From contig JASXTE010000002.1 of NCBI GenBank assembly GCA_030280995.1, forward strand, positions 5,639,683-5,703,682: a stretch of 64,000 nt of DNA, written 5' to 3'. Made by a program: the position numbers and the translations under genes. Shown piece after piece: positions 12,446 through 23,139 of the stretch; the stretch's first letter is position 1, and the number at the start of each line of letters is the position of its first letter. The notes under the pieces are model-generated. The model searched no databases, had not been told where the DNA came from, and saw only the letters and a program-made list of their open reading frames with translations. The DNA comes from Hemileia vastatrix. Taxonomy: Eukaryota; Basidiomycota; Pucciniomycetes; Pucciniales; Zaghouaniaceae.

Positions 12446-12790
12446 TGAAAAAAGGCTCAACTTCAAAGGTCAAAATCTCAGCAACCACTGAACCTAATTC
12501 AAACCTGTTTGTAGGAAATAAAAGATATTCTTTAGTAGAATCTTCAGTTAAAGGAAATGTGATTTAAATAAACCTAACCCTAATTTGTTACATAAAAAAA
12601 TGAAATAAAAATTTAAATTGGGAAAAAAAAGGCTCAACTTTAACAGTCAATATCTCAGCAACCACTGAAGCAAATTCAAATCTGTTTGTGGGAAATGAAA
12701 GGTAGCCTTCAGGAGAATCTTCAGTAAAAAGAACATTAGATTTGAATAAACCTAACCCTAATTCCGAGTCTGATTTTCAAAATTTTACAA
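12446..12790. repeat. two tandem units of about 181 bp
   Basis: Units begin near 12446 and 12627 with 'aaaaggctcaacttt', continue with 'tctcagcaaccactgaa' and 'tctgtttgtgggaaat', and end with 'aataaacctaaccctaatt'. Two or three more units stand at 32860-33500 in Harbinger copy 2, in the same position relative to the TET relic. In both places the array lies 5' of the TET-like gene on its own strand, so it could contain that gene's promoter. That is inference only. Confidence 0.75.
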
Positions 12791-13043
12791 AAACTTGAAA
12801 AGTGGTAATGAAGATGAGATCAAAAGAGTTTTATAAGTTCACTGTTATCCAGATAAGAGTCATACATATATTTAAGTATGAACTTTTCATAAATGGAATG
12901 AGATATCATATAGGCATGAAAAAAAGGAGATGAAACTTACCTTGATTGAAAAGTAGGAAAAATAGAGTGAGAAAGATTGATGTTGGAATTGTGGGGAAAT
13001 TGAATATGGAGTAAGTGAAATGCATAAAGAATGTGCAATGTAT

Positions 13044-13304
13044 CACTACGCTATTTACGGGGTGGACTTGCTAGCAAGTCCTCAACCTGAACTCAGATGG
13101 AACTCAGATGGAACTCAGACTGAACTCATACTGAACCCATACTGAACTCTACTTGAACACCCACCTAAAACTGTTCTGCTGAGTGGTGTTCATCCCTGAA
13201 TGTATGGTTCCTTTCTCAATAGCTCAATGTGTGTTAAATCTGTGGTGAGTTTGGGTCCAAGGTTGCGGACTCACTAGCAAGTCCGCCCCCCATAATGTGT
13301 GGTG
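13044..13304. mobile_element. CACTA-type MITE, copy a (261 bp)
   Basis: Ends CACTAC...GGTG with inverted terminal repeats that contain the perfect palindrome GGACTTGCTAGCAAGTCC at one end and a near-match at the other. Flanked by the exact 3-bp duplication TAT (13041-13043 and 13305-13307). CACTA termini with a 3-bp duplication are the mark of the CACTA (En/Spm) superfamily. Internal 11-bp iterations of 'gaactcagatg/gaactcagact' resemble the subterminal repeats of CACTA elements. No coding capacity. Inserted in Harbinger copy 1. Confidence 0.9.
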
Positions 13305-13319
13305 TATGTGTTTCAATGA

Positions 13320-13990
13320 AATGGAGCCAAAAAAAAGTGAAATAAGGGAAAGGGGGGATAATGACCATGCCAAGGAGGGATGAAGAGTAGGGTGATGGAG
13401 CTAAAAAAGAAAGTAAAGAGGGAGAGAAAAAAAAGGTTAATTATACCATTGAAATCCAAAATAACCACTTACAAAAAAAATTTAGATAAAAAAAATAAAA
13501 TAAACAGAAAAAAACAAAAAAAATTATAATTAGTAATCAAAAAATCAAAAAAAAAGAATAAAGTGACTTACCTGGAGAGATGAGATGACAAAATGAATGA
13601 AACCAAATTGTTTGAGGGATGTTGGAGGAGAATAGGAAAAGGATATGAGGGATGAATGAAAAAAAAAATCACTGACAAAATATGCGATTTCATGTTGAGC
13701 TGGTGAAAGAAAACCAATGAGCCATCCAAAAAAAAAATTTCACCATAAATTCCAAAAAAAAAATGAATATGCAACAAACCAAAATACCAACCCAAGTGAA
13801 TGAAGTACACAAAGAGGACATTTGGAGAGTACAAAATGGTATAGGAAAGAAAGGGATGATGTGGCCAACATGTGGTTTTGAAAAAAAAATCACAAAAAAA
13901 GTGCTGATTTGAGGTCAGAACTGACACCCATAGAAAAAAGATTAAGAAGTAGAAGAAATAAGTAAAAAAGAATGTAAACATGCCTGGTCA
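13320..13990. other. A-rich spacer shared by Harbinger copies
   Basis: Purine-rich, A-rich sequence that is collinear with 33770-34190 (copy 2) and 37930-38400 (copy 3), for example the stretch around 'atatgcgatttcatgttgag.tggtgaaagaaaacna'. The hydrophobic minus ORF at 13981-13568 is a shadow of the A-rich strand. Non-coding internal spacer of the element family. Confidence 0.7.
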
Positions 13991-14282
13991 AAATATTGAA
14001 AATGTCAGGAAGGGGTGTGTGCCGAGGATTGATGGGTAGGTAGCGATGAAGGTCAGTGTGTCACATGTGACAGGGATGGGGTAAGAAAGGAAGGGATGTT
14101 TTGTGGCCAAAATGTGGTTGTGAAAAAAAACGGGAAAAAAGTGCTGATTTGAGGTCATAACTGACACCCTTTTTTGAAATAAGTGACTTTTTTGCAAAAT
14201 TTAAGTGCTGATTTGTAAGTGCTGATTTGGTTTGAAATCCGCACTTAAGTTAAGTGCGGATTTGCCAGAACTGACACCCCCT

Positions 14283-15063
14283 AATATGGCTGTAGTGGTT
14301 AAGTGGTTCATTGGTGTAAAAAAATTTCTTCTCAAAGTGTTGAATCTTCTTATTAATAATTAATTTGTAAGATATGGTGTTTGAAAGTTTATTTTAAAAG
14401 GTAAGATTTATTTTTTCTTTATGTTGGTCATTTCTATAGTAGATGGCTATCATATATCACAACAGGAAATTTAGGGGTGAACTGCTAGATATTCTCCCCC
14501 TTTGAAATGGTTAAGAAATGGTTGGGAAATGGTTGGCAGTAGGTTGGAAAACTGTTGTGAAATCTGATTAAAAAAAGTTGAACCGAAAATTGGTTGCAGA
14601 TTGGACCCAGATTTAACCCTACTTATTCCCAGGTTGAGGAGAGCTTGAAAACTAAATTGAACATTATTTGAGCACAATTTGAGCAGTTGTTGAGCAGTTG
14701 TTGAGCACAAGTTTCAATATGATACAATAATATTCACTTCACGCTCTGAATAAATGTGTTCTTTAGCATTCTGTCTTGGTCATTAAAGATTTACATTTTG
14801 GGAAAATTAAATCAAGAGGGTCAAAATATTGTTTCAATTATAAAAGTTTCTTCTAGTTAGATTTAAATAATGATACCTTTTAAATTTTTTTAACCATTTT
14901 TAGAGATAAAAATCTGTTTTTTATTATAAATTTTGCACTTAATTTTTAATCATCTAGCCACAAGTTGATAATGAGTCCTTATTATTAGAAATTTTGAATA
15001 TCTACCTGGAATAAAAAATTAAAAGATGATTTATAAAACTGATATTGGAGGACAAAACCAATA
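14283..15063. other. no gene; word-repeats at 14500-14710
   Basis: Between 14500 and 14710 short words recur ('aaatggttggg', 'ttgagcagttg' twice in a row), reminiscent of MITE subterminal repeats. I could not find matching ends. The remainder is AT-rich without features. Confidence 0.4.
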
Positions 15064-15324
15064 CACCACACAATATGGGGGGTGGACTTGCTAGTGAGTC
15101 CGCAACCTTGGACCCAAACTCACCACAGATTGAACACACATTGAGCTATTGATAAAGAAATCATACAATCAGGGATCAACACCACTCAGCAGAACAGTTT
15201 TAGGTGAGTTTTCAAGTAGAGTTCAGTATGGGTTCAGTCTGAGTTCAGTCTGAGTTCCATCTGAGTTCCATCTGAGTTCAGGTTGAGGACTTGCTAGCAA
15301 GTCCACCCCTTATATTGTGTAATG
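15064..15324. mobile_element. CACTA-type MITE, copy b (261 bp)
   Basis: Same family as 13044-13304 but in the opposite orientation. Starts CACCAC, ends AATG, and is flanked by ATA on both sides (15061-15063 and 15325-15327). The palindrome GGACTTGCTAGCAAGTCC is intact near the right end. The internal run 'gagttcagtctgagttcagt...gagttccatct' is the complement of the iterations in copy a. Confidence 0.9.
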
Positions 15325-15629
15325 ATACATATTGTTATAGCAGAAATAAATAGAACTCAATTCTTTTATACGTTTACTATATTTAACCAACTGCTCTTAA
15401 TATATTAGCTCTAATACTAGGCTCTAAACTAGATTACTTATTTCATGTCTCTATTCACATTTTCAAATTCTTATAGCTAATTCTACTTTTATTCATAGTT
15501 TTTTTTAACTTCATTTATGAATATTCAATAAATATTGTATATATACTGTAGTTTTATTTCATATCAATTTTTTTTTTCACATCCTCTCTTCTTTTAACAA
15601 CCAACATCACCTACTACATTTTCTAATTC

Positions 15630-18230
15630 AAATGTCTACTCTCAGATGTGCTGGACAATTCTCAATATAATTCAGCCCCATTTTCCAAAAAGAAATATCA
15701 AGATTTCATGAAGTATCAATTCCAGCTATTCTACAGCAAGGAAGGTCTAGAGTTCATGTCTTTGGATTATTTCAAGAAGAAAACCCAACACTTGTTGGTG
15801 ATCTTTCAAGTGAACAGAGCTTTCAGATTGGACCACTACTGGGAGACATTGGTGATGGATCTCAAAATTTAAGTGAGTAAAGGGCCTCTAATCCCCAAAA
15901 ATCTTTTTATTTTTCCTTCTACTTGCTTTCACTTTTTAACAGGTGGTTGGAATTTGTGGATTTCTTTTTTCTTCAAGTTAAATCATTGGTGTGGCCAAAG
16001 AAGCATTTTTCAAGGCTCAAATCACTTTAATTCCAATTCCAAACTACAATCCCGCTTTCTTCTTCAATATTCCACATTCTTGTAATCACACATCACCTGA
16101 AGCTTCTTTAAAATCATATGACTGGATTACAAATCAGAGTATAGGAGGGATTAAAACAGTTCTTAAACAACATCAGGTGCAAGAAACTAATTTTCTGATT
16201 GAAAATGAAAAAAAATTACCAGAAAAGTTGGATACCCTTTGGAGGCATGAAGAAAACTACTGTATTCAAAGAGGGACTTATAGCTATAAAGAAAAATTCC
16301 CTGAAGAGGAGTTAGCCCCTGAAGGAATTTGGTCAATACTAGCTGATGATATGGGTTTGGGAGAAACTCTGTCAACTCTGGGACTTATCTGGGCAACTCA
16401 AAGTGAGGCCAGAAAATTTCAGCTCTCAGGTGATGGAGAAGAGAAGAATACAACATCAGCTACCACCACACAATATGGGGGGCGTACTTGCTAGTGAGTC
16501 TGAAACCTTGGACCCAAACTCACCACAGATTGAACACACATTGAGCTATTGATAAAGGAACCATACAATCAGGAATGAAATCCACTCAGCAGAACAGTTA
16601 TAGGTGGGTGTTCAAGTAGAGTTCAGTTTGGATTCAGTATGAGTTCATTCTGAGTTCCATTTGAGTTCCATCTCAGTTCAGGATGATGACTTGCTAGCAA
16701 GTCCACCCCCTATATTGCATAATGTATACTAATCATATGCCCACTTGCAACACTTTATAACTGGATAAATGAGATTCTACTCCACTTTGAGAATAATGCG
16801 ATTCCTTTCTAGGTTCTTTATGGCAAGGACTCAAAAACAACAGATGCTAAGGAGCTTCAGAACTATTTGATTGTTTTAACTACATATGAAATGGAAAGTC
16901 CACCTTCTCCAAAGACAAAATCACAACCCATTCCACCAGTAACTCAAAATATCATTTGGTACAGAATTGTTCTAGATGAGGCTCAGTAAGTATTTAATTA
17001 TATACCTTAATTTTTTAAATATGAAATTTTTAAAAGCTGATGAGATGTTAAACAAAAATTAACAGTTTAATCAAGAATCCAAAGTCTCAGAAGAATCAGA
17101 ATATATCAGACCTTGAGGCTTAGTTTTGACAATTCTTGACAGGAACTCCTCTTCAAGACAGAATATCTGACCTTCAAAGCCTTATTTCATTCCTCAGCAT
17201 AAAAATTTGGTAAGAAAACTGGCTGTGGATAAATTTTCTTATACCAGGCTTAAATCAAGGAAGCTCTAGATCCATCAATTCAATTGATATTCTCATGGAT
17301 GTCATCAGCCTGCAGAGAACTAAAGAAGGAATCTTATCACTTCCTCCAAAAGTTGAGCAAGGAATATCTGTAGAGTTAGCAGATACCTGGCTATCAAAAC
17401 TTAATGTGCTTCAGGAAAGATTTGCTGAGAATTATGGCCCTTCTCAAAACACCAACCTCCTATGGGACTCAGCTGAGTTTCTCCAAGAACTGTCAATTTT
17501 AAAAAATTTCTGTAACAACCCAGTCTATGAGAAACCAGATATGAATACAACAATTCCTTTCACCTGGAAGCATTCAGAAAAAGGTATCCATTTAATAAGT
17601 CACCTAAAAAAGTTCTTACTTGGACAAAGGGATATAAATCTTCCCAAAGCTGTTAAATTTTCAGAATATGCTGACTTTTTGGATATGTAAGTGACTCTTA
17701 GGTTTTTTGATAACTCAACTTTATCTGAATCAAAATTTCAAAATTTTATTTGTTTTAATAGTATAAAAAAGCTCTAGACAACAACAATATTGGTTACACG
17801 GAGCTTGCAGGGAAGTTGAGCAGAACAAAAAAAGATTAAAATATGTGTAAATTCAAAAACAATAAAGAATGTTCAGTTTTGCTTGGAACAATCAAGGCTG
17901 CAGGGGTTAGAATATACCTCCGGTGTGCACAAAATGTATATATAATGGTAAGTCAAAAAATCTTATATTGAAATCAAAATTTGAAAAGGGAATTTTTTTT
18001 GGTCAAATATTTAATAAACAGGAACCTAATTGGAAACCAGAAATTGAGCAGCAGGCAGTTGATTGTTTATATCAAAGGTGAAAAAACATGAAGTACATGT
18101 CTTGAAGTATTTTGTGAACAAAAGCATTAAATTCATCATTTATAGGGTTCAAAGAAAAAAAATTGAACTATCAATGTAGGTGAATTTTATTTGAAAAAAC
18201 TTAAATAATTTTAAAATTTACTTGAATTCT
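15630..18230 (+). pseudogene. SNF2/RAD5-like helicase pseudogene with introns
   Basis: Remnant of a SNF2-family ATPase (chromatin or DNA-repair translocase). In order: an N-terminal block near 15690-15870 in one frame (IPAILQQGRSRVHVFGLFQE); ILADDMGLGETLSTLGLIWA near 16340-16395, motif I with the Walker A Lys replaced by Glu; VLDEA then CA split by an intron (GT 16986 to AG 17065) whose next exon base restores the DEAH His; LTGTPLQDRISDLQSLISFL near 17140-17200, motif III; residues 17295-17690 (EGILSLPPKVEQGISVEL); and LLGTIKAAGVRIYL...AQNVYIM, intron 17948-18021, EPNWKPEIEQQAVDCLYQR, the C-terminal helicase lobe. Stops, frame changes and a 261-bp MITE (16464-16724) interrupt it. A dispersed copy or a dead host gene; I cannot tell which. 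Confidence 0.85.
16464..16724. mobile_element. CACTA-type MITE, copy c (261 bp)
   Basis: Same length and orientation as copy b, with the palindrome core GACTTGCTAGCAAGTCC near the right end. Flanks are TAC (16461-16463) and TAT (16725-16727), one mismatch from a perfect duplication. It sits within the SNF2-like coding sequence, directly after the motif I exon. Confidence 0.9.
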
Positions 18231-18286
18231 TTTTTAATTTTCAAGGCTAAGTGTCCCAAAAAGTGATAATGAGGAATATGAGTATG

Positions 18287-19250
18287 CTAGCTTACTAATT
18301 GGGGAATTCTGAAATGTCTCAGATTAGATTCAGAAATTCTTTCAAGTATATAGGAGATGTTTATTGGAGGTTGAGTGTCAAGAAGTCTTAATTGTTGTGG
18401 ATTTAGAGTTGCCAGATATGATGGAGAATAACAGTCACCAGGTAAACCTCTGGGCACAGCAAAAGAATTGAGGTGAGGTTGGAGTGATGAAACTGAATTT
18501 AATCTCTTGTATGAAGCCAAATACTTAAGAACTGCTCCAAAATAAGGTGAATTGTCTCTTATTTGAAAGTGTTGTCAATCAAGAGCTTGTGCAAGTTTTT
18601 AGAAATCTTCAGATCTCCATGGCAATAAAATTTGCTTAGAATCTTCATCATCATTGATTTCAGTGTCTGAGCAACACTTAATGTTTTCAAAAAGCTCCTC
18701 ATAAGTTTCACAACTGGGAAAATGTTTGAGAATCTGGGTTCGGTTAAAATAAATCTGATAATAAAAGTTTGAAATATATAAGGTTGTGGGGGGAAAAATA
18801 ATGAGAGATAAATCTGTGTTCTTACGTTTTATATGAATCTAGATTTATACTTTCTTAATCTAATTATTTCATGGGAACTTTCAGAATCATTTCCAAGACA
18901 TAATATATCAGCATAACCTATAAACCAACAATAAAGAATGCCCATTTGATTTAGGAGGGTAATATGAGTGGAGTCCATTGAATAATAAGTTAAATAAAAA
19001 GTTTCCAAAGACTTATACCAGTGTTTAATAATAATTTTTGCCAAAAACTGATTCCAATAATGAAACCAGTCAAGATTCCAGGAAAAAGTTGTTTCTGGAG
19101 AATTACATTGATGAAGATAATGGTTGAAAGCCTCATAGAATCTAGTAGGGATTCTCTCTGAAACCCTAGAATTTCATTCTCAATGAGGTAAATTTACTTC
19201 AATGAGGAGAGAGCTCATAATGAATGATAAAAAACAATCTAGATGAGCAT
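18287..19250 (-). pseudogene. unrecognised spliced gene, decayed
   Basis: A coherent minus-strand protein can be followed from about 19150 to 18287. The upstream exon reads FYEAFNHYLHQ..., then KHWYKSLETFYLTYYS and GNDSESSHEIIRLRKYKSRF. It ends at a good 5' splice site (GTAAGA on the minus strand, 18825), with an acceptor at 18755, giving a 71-nt intron. The downstream exon reads IYFNRTQILKHFPSCETYEE, LLPWRSEDF (stop), then PYFGAVLKYLASYKRLNSVS and GLPGDCYSPSYLATLNPQQL to the stop at 18287. At least three in-frame stops. I do not recognise the family. The ordered splice site and continuous sense across stops argue it was once real, either a transposon ORF or a host gene. Confidence 0.5.
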
Positions 19251-20440
19251 CTGTTGTATTTTACTTCCATTCATTTTACTGATGTGAAATTTTCAAAAGA
19301 ACACAACAAAAATTGTAAATAGACCTGGAAAAGTGAGAAGTGAATGGTGGGAGTAAATCTTTAAATCTTTTATTTAATGTGTGTGTATTAGTAGATATTT
19401 TTCCCTGAGGAAAGTAAGTACTGCTAGAACTCATCATATATATTTTTATTGGGGTAAAAGTTAAAAGTGTTAAAGTGTGAATAGATTTTGCAACTCCACG
19501 CTATTATAATAAAATTTTAATTTTTGTTTAAACTATTAATGAAATGGAAGGTGTACAAGAGCTGAGACTTCTTGCATATGTCATTCTCTTTAAGAAGGAA
19601 TATGTATATGCATAATTAACTCAAATGGATTAGTACAAATAAAATTTAAATAATTGCACGTTGAATTAATACAAATATTTCAAAAGAGACTGATTTTAAT
19701 TTCGAGATGTTTTTAAATCAAATTATAGCTGGAAACAGGATCTTATTTGATCTTGTAGATTGTGTTAACCATTTTTTCTCTAACCCTGTCATTGACATAC
19801 TATTATTAATAGGAAACATTTTTTTTCAACTCACACTACTGGTAAAGCATATCACAGTTTCATATTTTGGGACAAACTACAAAATGTAGGAAATATTTTT
19901 TATAATTCTGTAAGCTTTAATTTGATCACATTGTGGATATAACATATTTATTCGCAATCCATTTTTAAAAAATCTTGATTTCTTAGAATATATTTTTACA
20001 ATGCAAATAATAGGTATGTTCTTTTAATAATCCATGAAAAATTAATATATTTAGTGAAAAACTTCTTGTTACTTGGTATGTTTTTCTTAATATATGTGAC
20101 AGAAGAATTGGTATATTTTCTCATCACCCTTCAATAATCTGTTTATCTGAAATGTAAATTTAATATCCCAACTCAATTTATATAAGAACTATTCCTATTC
20201 ACAAAAATGAAAGAAATTTTGAATCTTTTGAAATGGAATATTTTTTTTACAATAAGCAGCTTGATAAACATATATGTTACATGGTAAAATGTAGCATGTG
20301 TTATGCAATCAAATAATGCATAGTATGTATCCTGTAATTAATATATGATTTATGTGCATAAAACATAACCATATGAAACAATTCAAATACAACTAAATCT
20401 TCTATAAAATTCTTGAGAGAAAACAAGGTTATTTAAGAAG
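19251..20440. other. no recognisable gene; AT-rich
   Basis: AT-rich sequence. The only ORF (19707-19889, 60 codons) is hydrophobic and lacks any motif. No repeats or inverted ends noticed. Confidence 0.5.
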
Positions 20441-21442
20441 ATGTTTCACAATATTGGAATAAGCTCATCAATCACTACCATACACCAACAAAACTTCTTA
20501 CATCTATCAAACTTATTGATGGCTCCATTATTTTGTGTGTGTAAGTGTGAAGAGCTTGGATGTGCATCTAGAAGCTATCAAACCTCATTGGGAATCTTTG
20601 ATAATGGTGTGGCTTTCAAATTATCTCAGTCTTACTCAAAACATGAAGAGGAAAGAAACCAGAAAGCACAAATGGTTTTTTCTTCAAATGATTCTCCTAG
20701 CTTAGTAAGATCCAATGTCCACAATTTAGTAGGTCATATAGATATTTGTGACATAAAAATAATATGTGATTGATACTTTTTTAGTTTGACAAAGAGGCAG
20801 CCTGTGCTGGGTACAATGAGATCTGTACAACAGCCTGAAAATTCTAAATTTTCCAAACAATATAGCCAAAAAATTATGTGGCAAACAGCCAAACTTTCTC
20901 TTATCCATCGTTTGAGCAGAGAAGGTTGTGTTAAATTTTTGCATGATGAAATCGATAAAGTCAAACTTCTTGGTAATAAAGGTAAGCTAGATGCTAGCAG
21001 CATTGTTAGCCTGATACCGCTTTACATAGATACAGTTTTTAGCTGATCACACCTCAATGCATCATTTTTCACAAAGACATGCTGTACTAAATGCTTTGCT
21101 CTTTATGAGTATACTTCCAACGGTCAACCATCAATCTTATCTTGCAGGCAACCATTTTTTTCATTCTCAAAACGCTATTTGAAAGATGTGGAAAGGTAAC
21201 AAGAAATTTTCACTTTTGATAAAGTGTTGTATTCAGTGAAGTACAATCAAGGAGAAGCTATTTACTATCCTCAGAAAACATTTCATCACAACAGTTTGAT
21301 TGATTGGCTTTTAGAAAAGTTTCAAGTATTCAAATTTGAGATGCTGATTGAGAAAAATGATCATTTTCTGGCCAATGTGAAAGATGATTTAATGAGATAT
21401 GTCTGTGATGGTTTGGTTTTGAAAAGGCTAAAAAGGTGCTGA
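20441..21442 (+). pseudogene. transposon ORF fragment, probably Plavaka-type
   Basis: Three plus-strand pieces appear to be one decayed protein. The first (20441-20773) has CVCKCEELGCASRSYQTSLG and ends with a stop. The second (20786-21046) is a neutral stretch. The third frame, from about 21055 to 21442, reads TKTCCTKCFALYEYTSNGQ, then SCRQPFFSFSKRYL, YYPQKTFHHNSLIDWLLEKF and VKDDLMRYVCDGLVLKRL. From memory, 'CxxCFALY...C...F...Q.F..WL..F...M.D..DG.V.K.L' is the N-terminal zinc region of Plavaka-type transposases in basidiomycetes. It stops exactly where gypsy-1 similarity begins (21437). The family call is tentative. Confidence 0.4.
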
Positions 21443-21453
21443 AGATTTTTCTT

Positions 21454-21923
21454 ACCTCCCCCATAAGGTTAAACTGGCTTGTGATAATTTTGTTTCTTAT
21501 GAAGCTTTATACCTCCCCCAAGAGGTTAAAATGGCTGTATCTGATCTTGATTCTGGTGATAAAAATGTTTTTGTTGATGAAGAAGGGGCTGTTGTTTGGG
21601 ATGGCTCAAATTTAGAGAATGGTGTTTTTGTTGGTACACTTGATTCTCATAAAATTCAGTGGAAGGAGAGGGATATGCCAAAATTTAAAAATTCATGTCC
21701 TGGGTGGGCTGGTAAATTGGCTCATGTGTCTTCTGGTGATTTTGATGACAGGGTTGTACCCTTGGATATTGTTTTTTTGGATTTTGAAGATGAGACCTGG
21801 GGTCAGTCTGGGTTTTATTTTATTATGGTGGAATATCTGTTGACCTTGGAGAGGCCAGATAGTTGTGATGATGATACTTGTGTGGAAATCAAGAAGAATA
21901 GTCCTGGATTCTATGTGTCATGA
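21454..21923 (+). pseudogene. gypsy-1 linker domain between RNase H and integrase
   Basis: Reads YLPHKVKLA... and, 57 bp later, YLPQEVKMAVSDLDSGDKN, then VFVDEEGAVVWDGSNLENGV, HVSSGDFDDRVVPLDIVFLD and FEDETWGQSGFYFIMVEYLL before stopping at 21921. The same order occurs in gypsy-2 (56149-56724: VVVWDGNSLVNGVYVG, VPLDVILLDFKDEVWGQTGF). This acidic linker of about 190 residues is not a standard gypsy domain and I do not know its role. The duplicated 'acctcccccA.(A/G)AGGTTAAAMTGGC' nucleotide blocks at 21454-21479 and 21511-21536 match the iterated motif found in the non-coding regions. Confidence 0.7.
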
Positions 21924-21929
21924 AGGAGG

Positions 21930-23055
21930 TTGATGGGGAGGAGACATCCAAATCCTCAAGTTGTGGTGACTCAGAAGAAGGTTCAAGAGTTGGTGTTGAA
22001 GTTTTTTCATGAAGACCTTGGTCATAGAGGCTCTGGGGAGACTTATAGAAGAGTAGAAGACAGATTTTGGTGGCCTGGTATGAAGCTGGCTGTTCAATTT
22101 TGCTTCCAATTTTGTGGAGAGTGTCAAAGGAGGAGTTACTTGAAAACAAAAGAAATTGGTCATGCTACTGGTGAATCAACTGTGTTTGGATTCTTTCCAT
22201 ATTAAAGAGGGAAGGTATAAATACTTGATTGTGGCCAGGCATGATTTATCTGGTTGGGTTGAGGTAGTTCCTCTGGTTAATTTGTCTTCCAAGAATGTGG
22301 CAGAATTTTTGAAGAAGGAGTGTATTTATAGGTATGGGCTGATGAAATTGGTTACTGTTGATGGAGGACCATATTTTGGAGCAGAATTCAAGGAATCTGT
22401 TACTAGTTTTGGGTACAAGGTCATAGTGGCTACTCCTTATTATCCTGAAGCTGAAGGCATGGTTGAAAGAGGGAATCAAGTTTTGAAGGATTCTTTGGTC
22501 AAGATGTGTGGGGATAGTGCTGAAAAGTGGAGGCATTATTTACCTTTGTTTTTGTTTGCTGACAGAATTACTGTCAAGAGCAATACTGGATATTAACCTT
22601 ATAAACTTATTTTTTGTCAGAAGAAAGTTTTACCAGTAGATTTAGAGGCAATTTCTTATTTGTGAATTGATTGAGATGAAGTTTGTTCAAATGAAGACTT
22701 ATTATGTGCCAGAATGAAGCAGCTTGAAAGAAATTAGAAATTTCATGAAAAAGCCTATGAAAGGATGATGAATATCAGGAATCAGTGAGTTAGGTATTGA
22801 GATAAGAGGTTGGCACACAGGATGAGGAATCTTATATAGCCTGGGTGGTTGGTATTGGTGTATAATAGGAGTTTGGAGAGTCAGTGGAGAAAGACATTCT
22901 CTGACAGGTTGAATGGTCCTTATAGAGTCAGATCTCAACTCTCAGGCAGATCATATCAGTTAGAAAAGTTGTATGGGGCAGTCTTGAAAAAGAAAGTGGC
23001 TGCTGATCAGGTGAAGAGATTTTTTCCAAGAGGCACAATAAGGGAAGAAGACTAA
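21930..23055 (+). pseudogene. gypsy-1 integrase
   Basis: DDE integrase that inserts the element cDNA. Three open pieces in two frames. 21930-22205 has the HHCC zinc domain (LVLKFFHEDLGHRGSGETY, RFWWPGMK, CGECQRRSYL). 22156-22596 has the core with ARHDLSGWVEV, KLVTVDGGPYFGAEF (second catalytic Asp) and YYPEAEGMVERG (catalytic Glu). 22849-23055 is the C-terminal domain (MVLVYNRSLESQW ... ADQVKRFFPRGT). A frameshift near 22180-22200, a TAA after TVKSNTGY (22594-22596) and more stops up to 22848 make it a pseudogene. The coding end is set by the stop at 23053-23055, immediately followed by a copy of the 'aatgaggataa' motif. Confidence 0.9.
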
Positions 23056-23139
23056 CTCCGCAATGAGGATAATCTATGAATCATTCTTTTTATTGGGTTG
23101 TTTTGTTGGTGATGCTTTGCATCTGTTGTGTTGGAAACC

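Larger units (their letters stand above)
10293..14282. mobile_element. PIF/Harbinger-like element, copy 1 (3990 bp)
   Basis: Terminal inverted repeats start AGGGGGTGTCAGTTCTGG and end with the complement (CCAGAACTGACACCCCCT). They continue into subterminal iterations of 'aaatccgcactta'. The element is flanked on both sides by the 3-bp direct repeat AAT (10290-10292 and 14283-14285), consistent with the 3-bp duplications of PIF/Harbinger transposons. Inside are the N-terminal part of a Harbinger transposase (+), a TET/JBP-like oxygenase pseudogene (-), a pair of about 181-bp repeats, a CACTA-type MITE at 13044-13304 and a spacer (about 13320-13990) shared with copies 2 and 3. Right-end-like sequence is iterated (13893-13929 and about 14128-14170), so the element may be a nest of two related ones. 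Confidence 0.85.

Noticed and set aside
13568..13981. 137-codon minus ORF with hydrophobic, membrane-like sequence
   Set aside because: It is the complement of the A-rich Harbinger spacer. The homologous spacers in copies 2 and 3 do not keep the frame.
16981..16990. DEAQ instead of DEAH in the SNF2-like gene
   Set aside because: The last codon is split by an intron (GT 16986 to AG 17065); the next exon starts with T, giving His.
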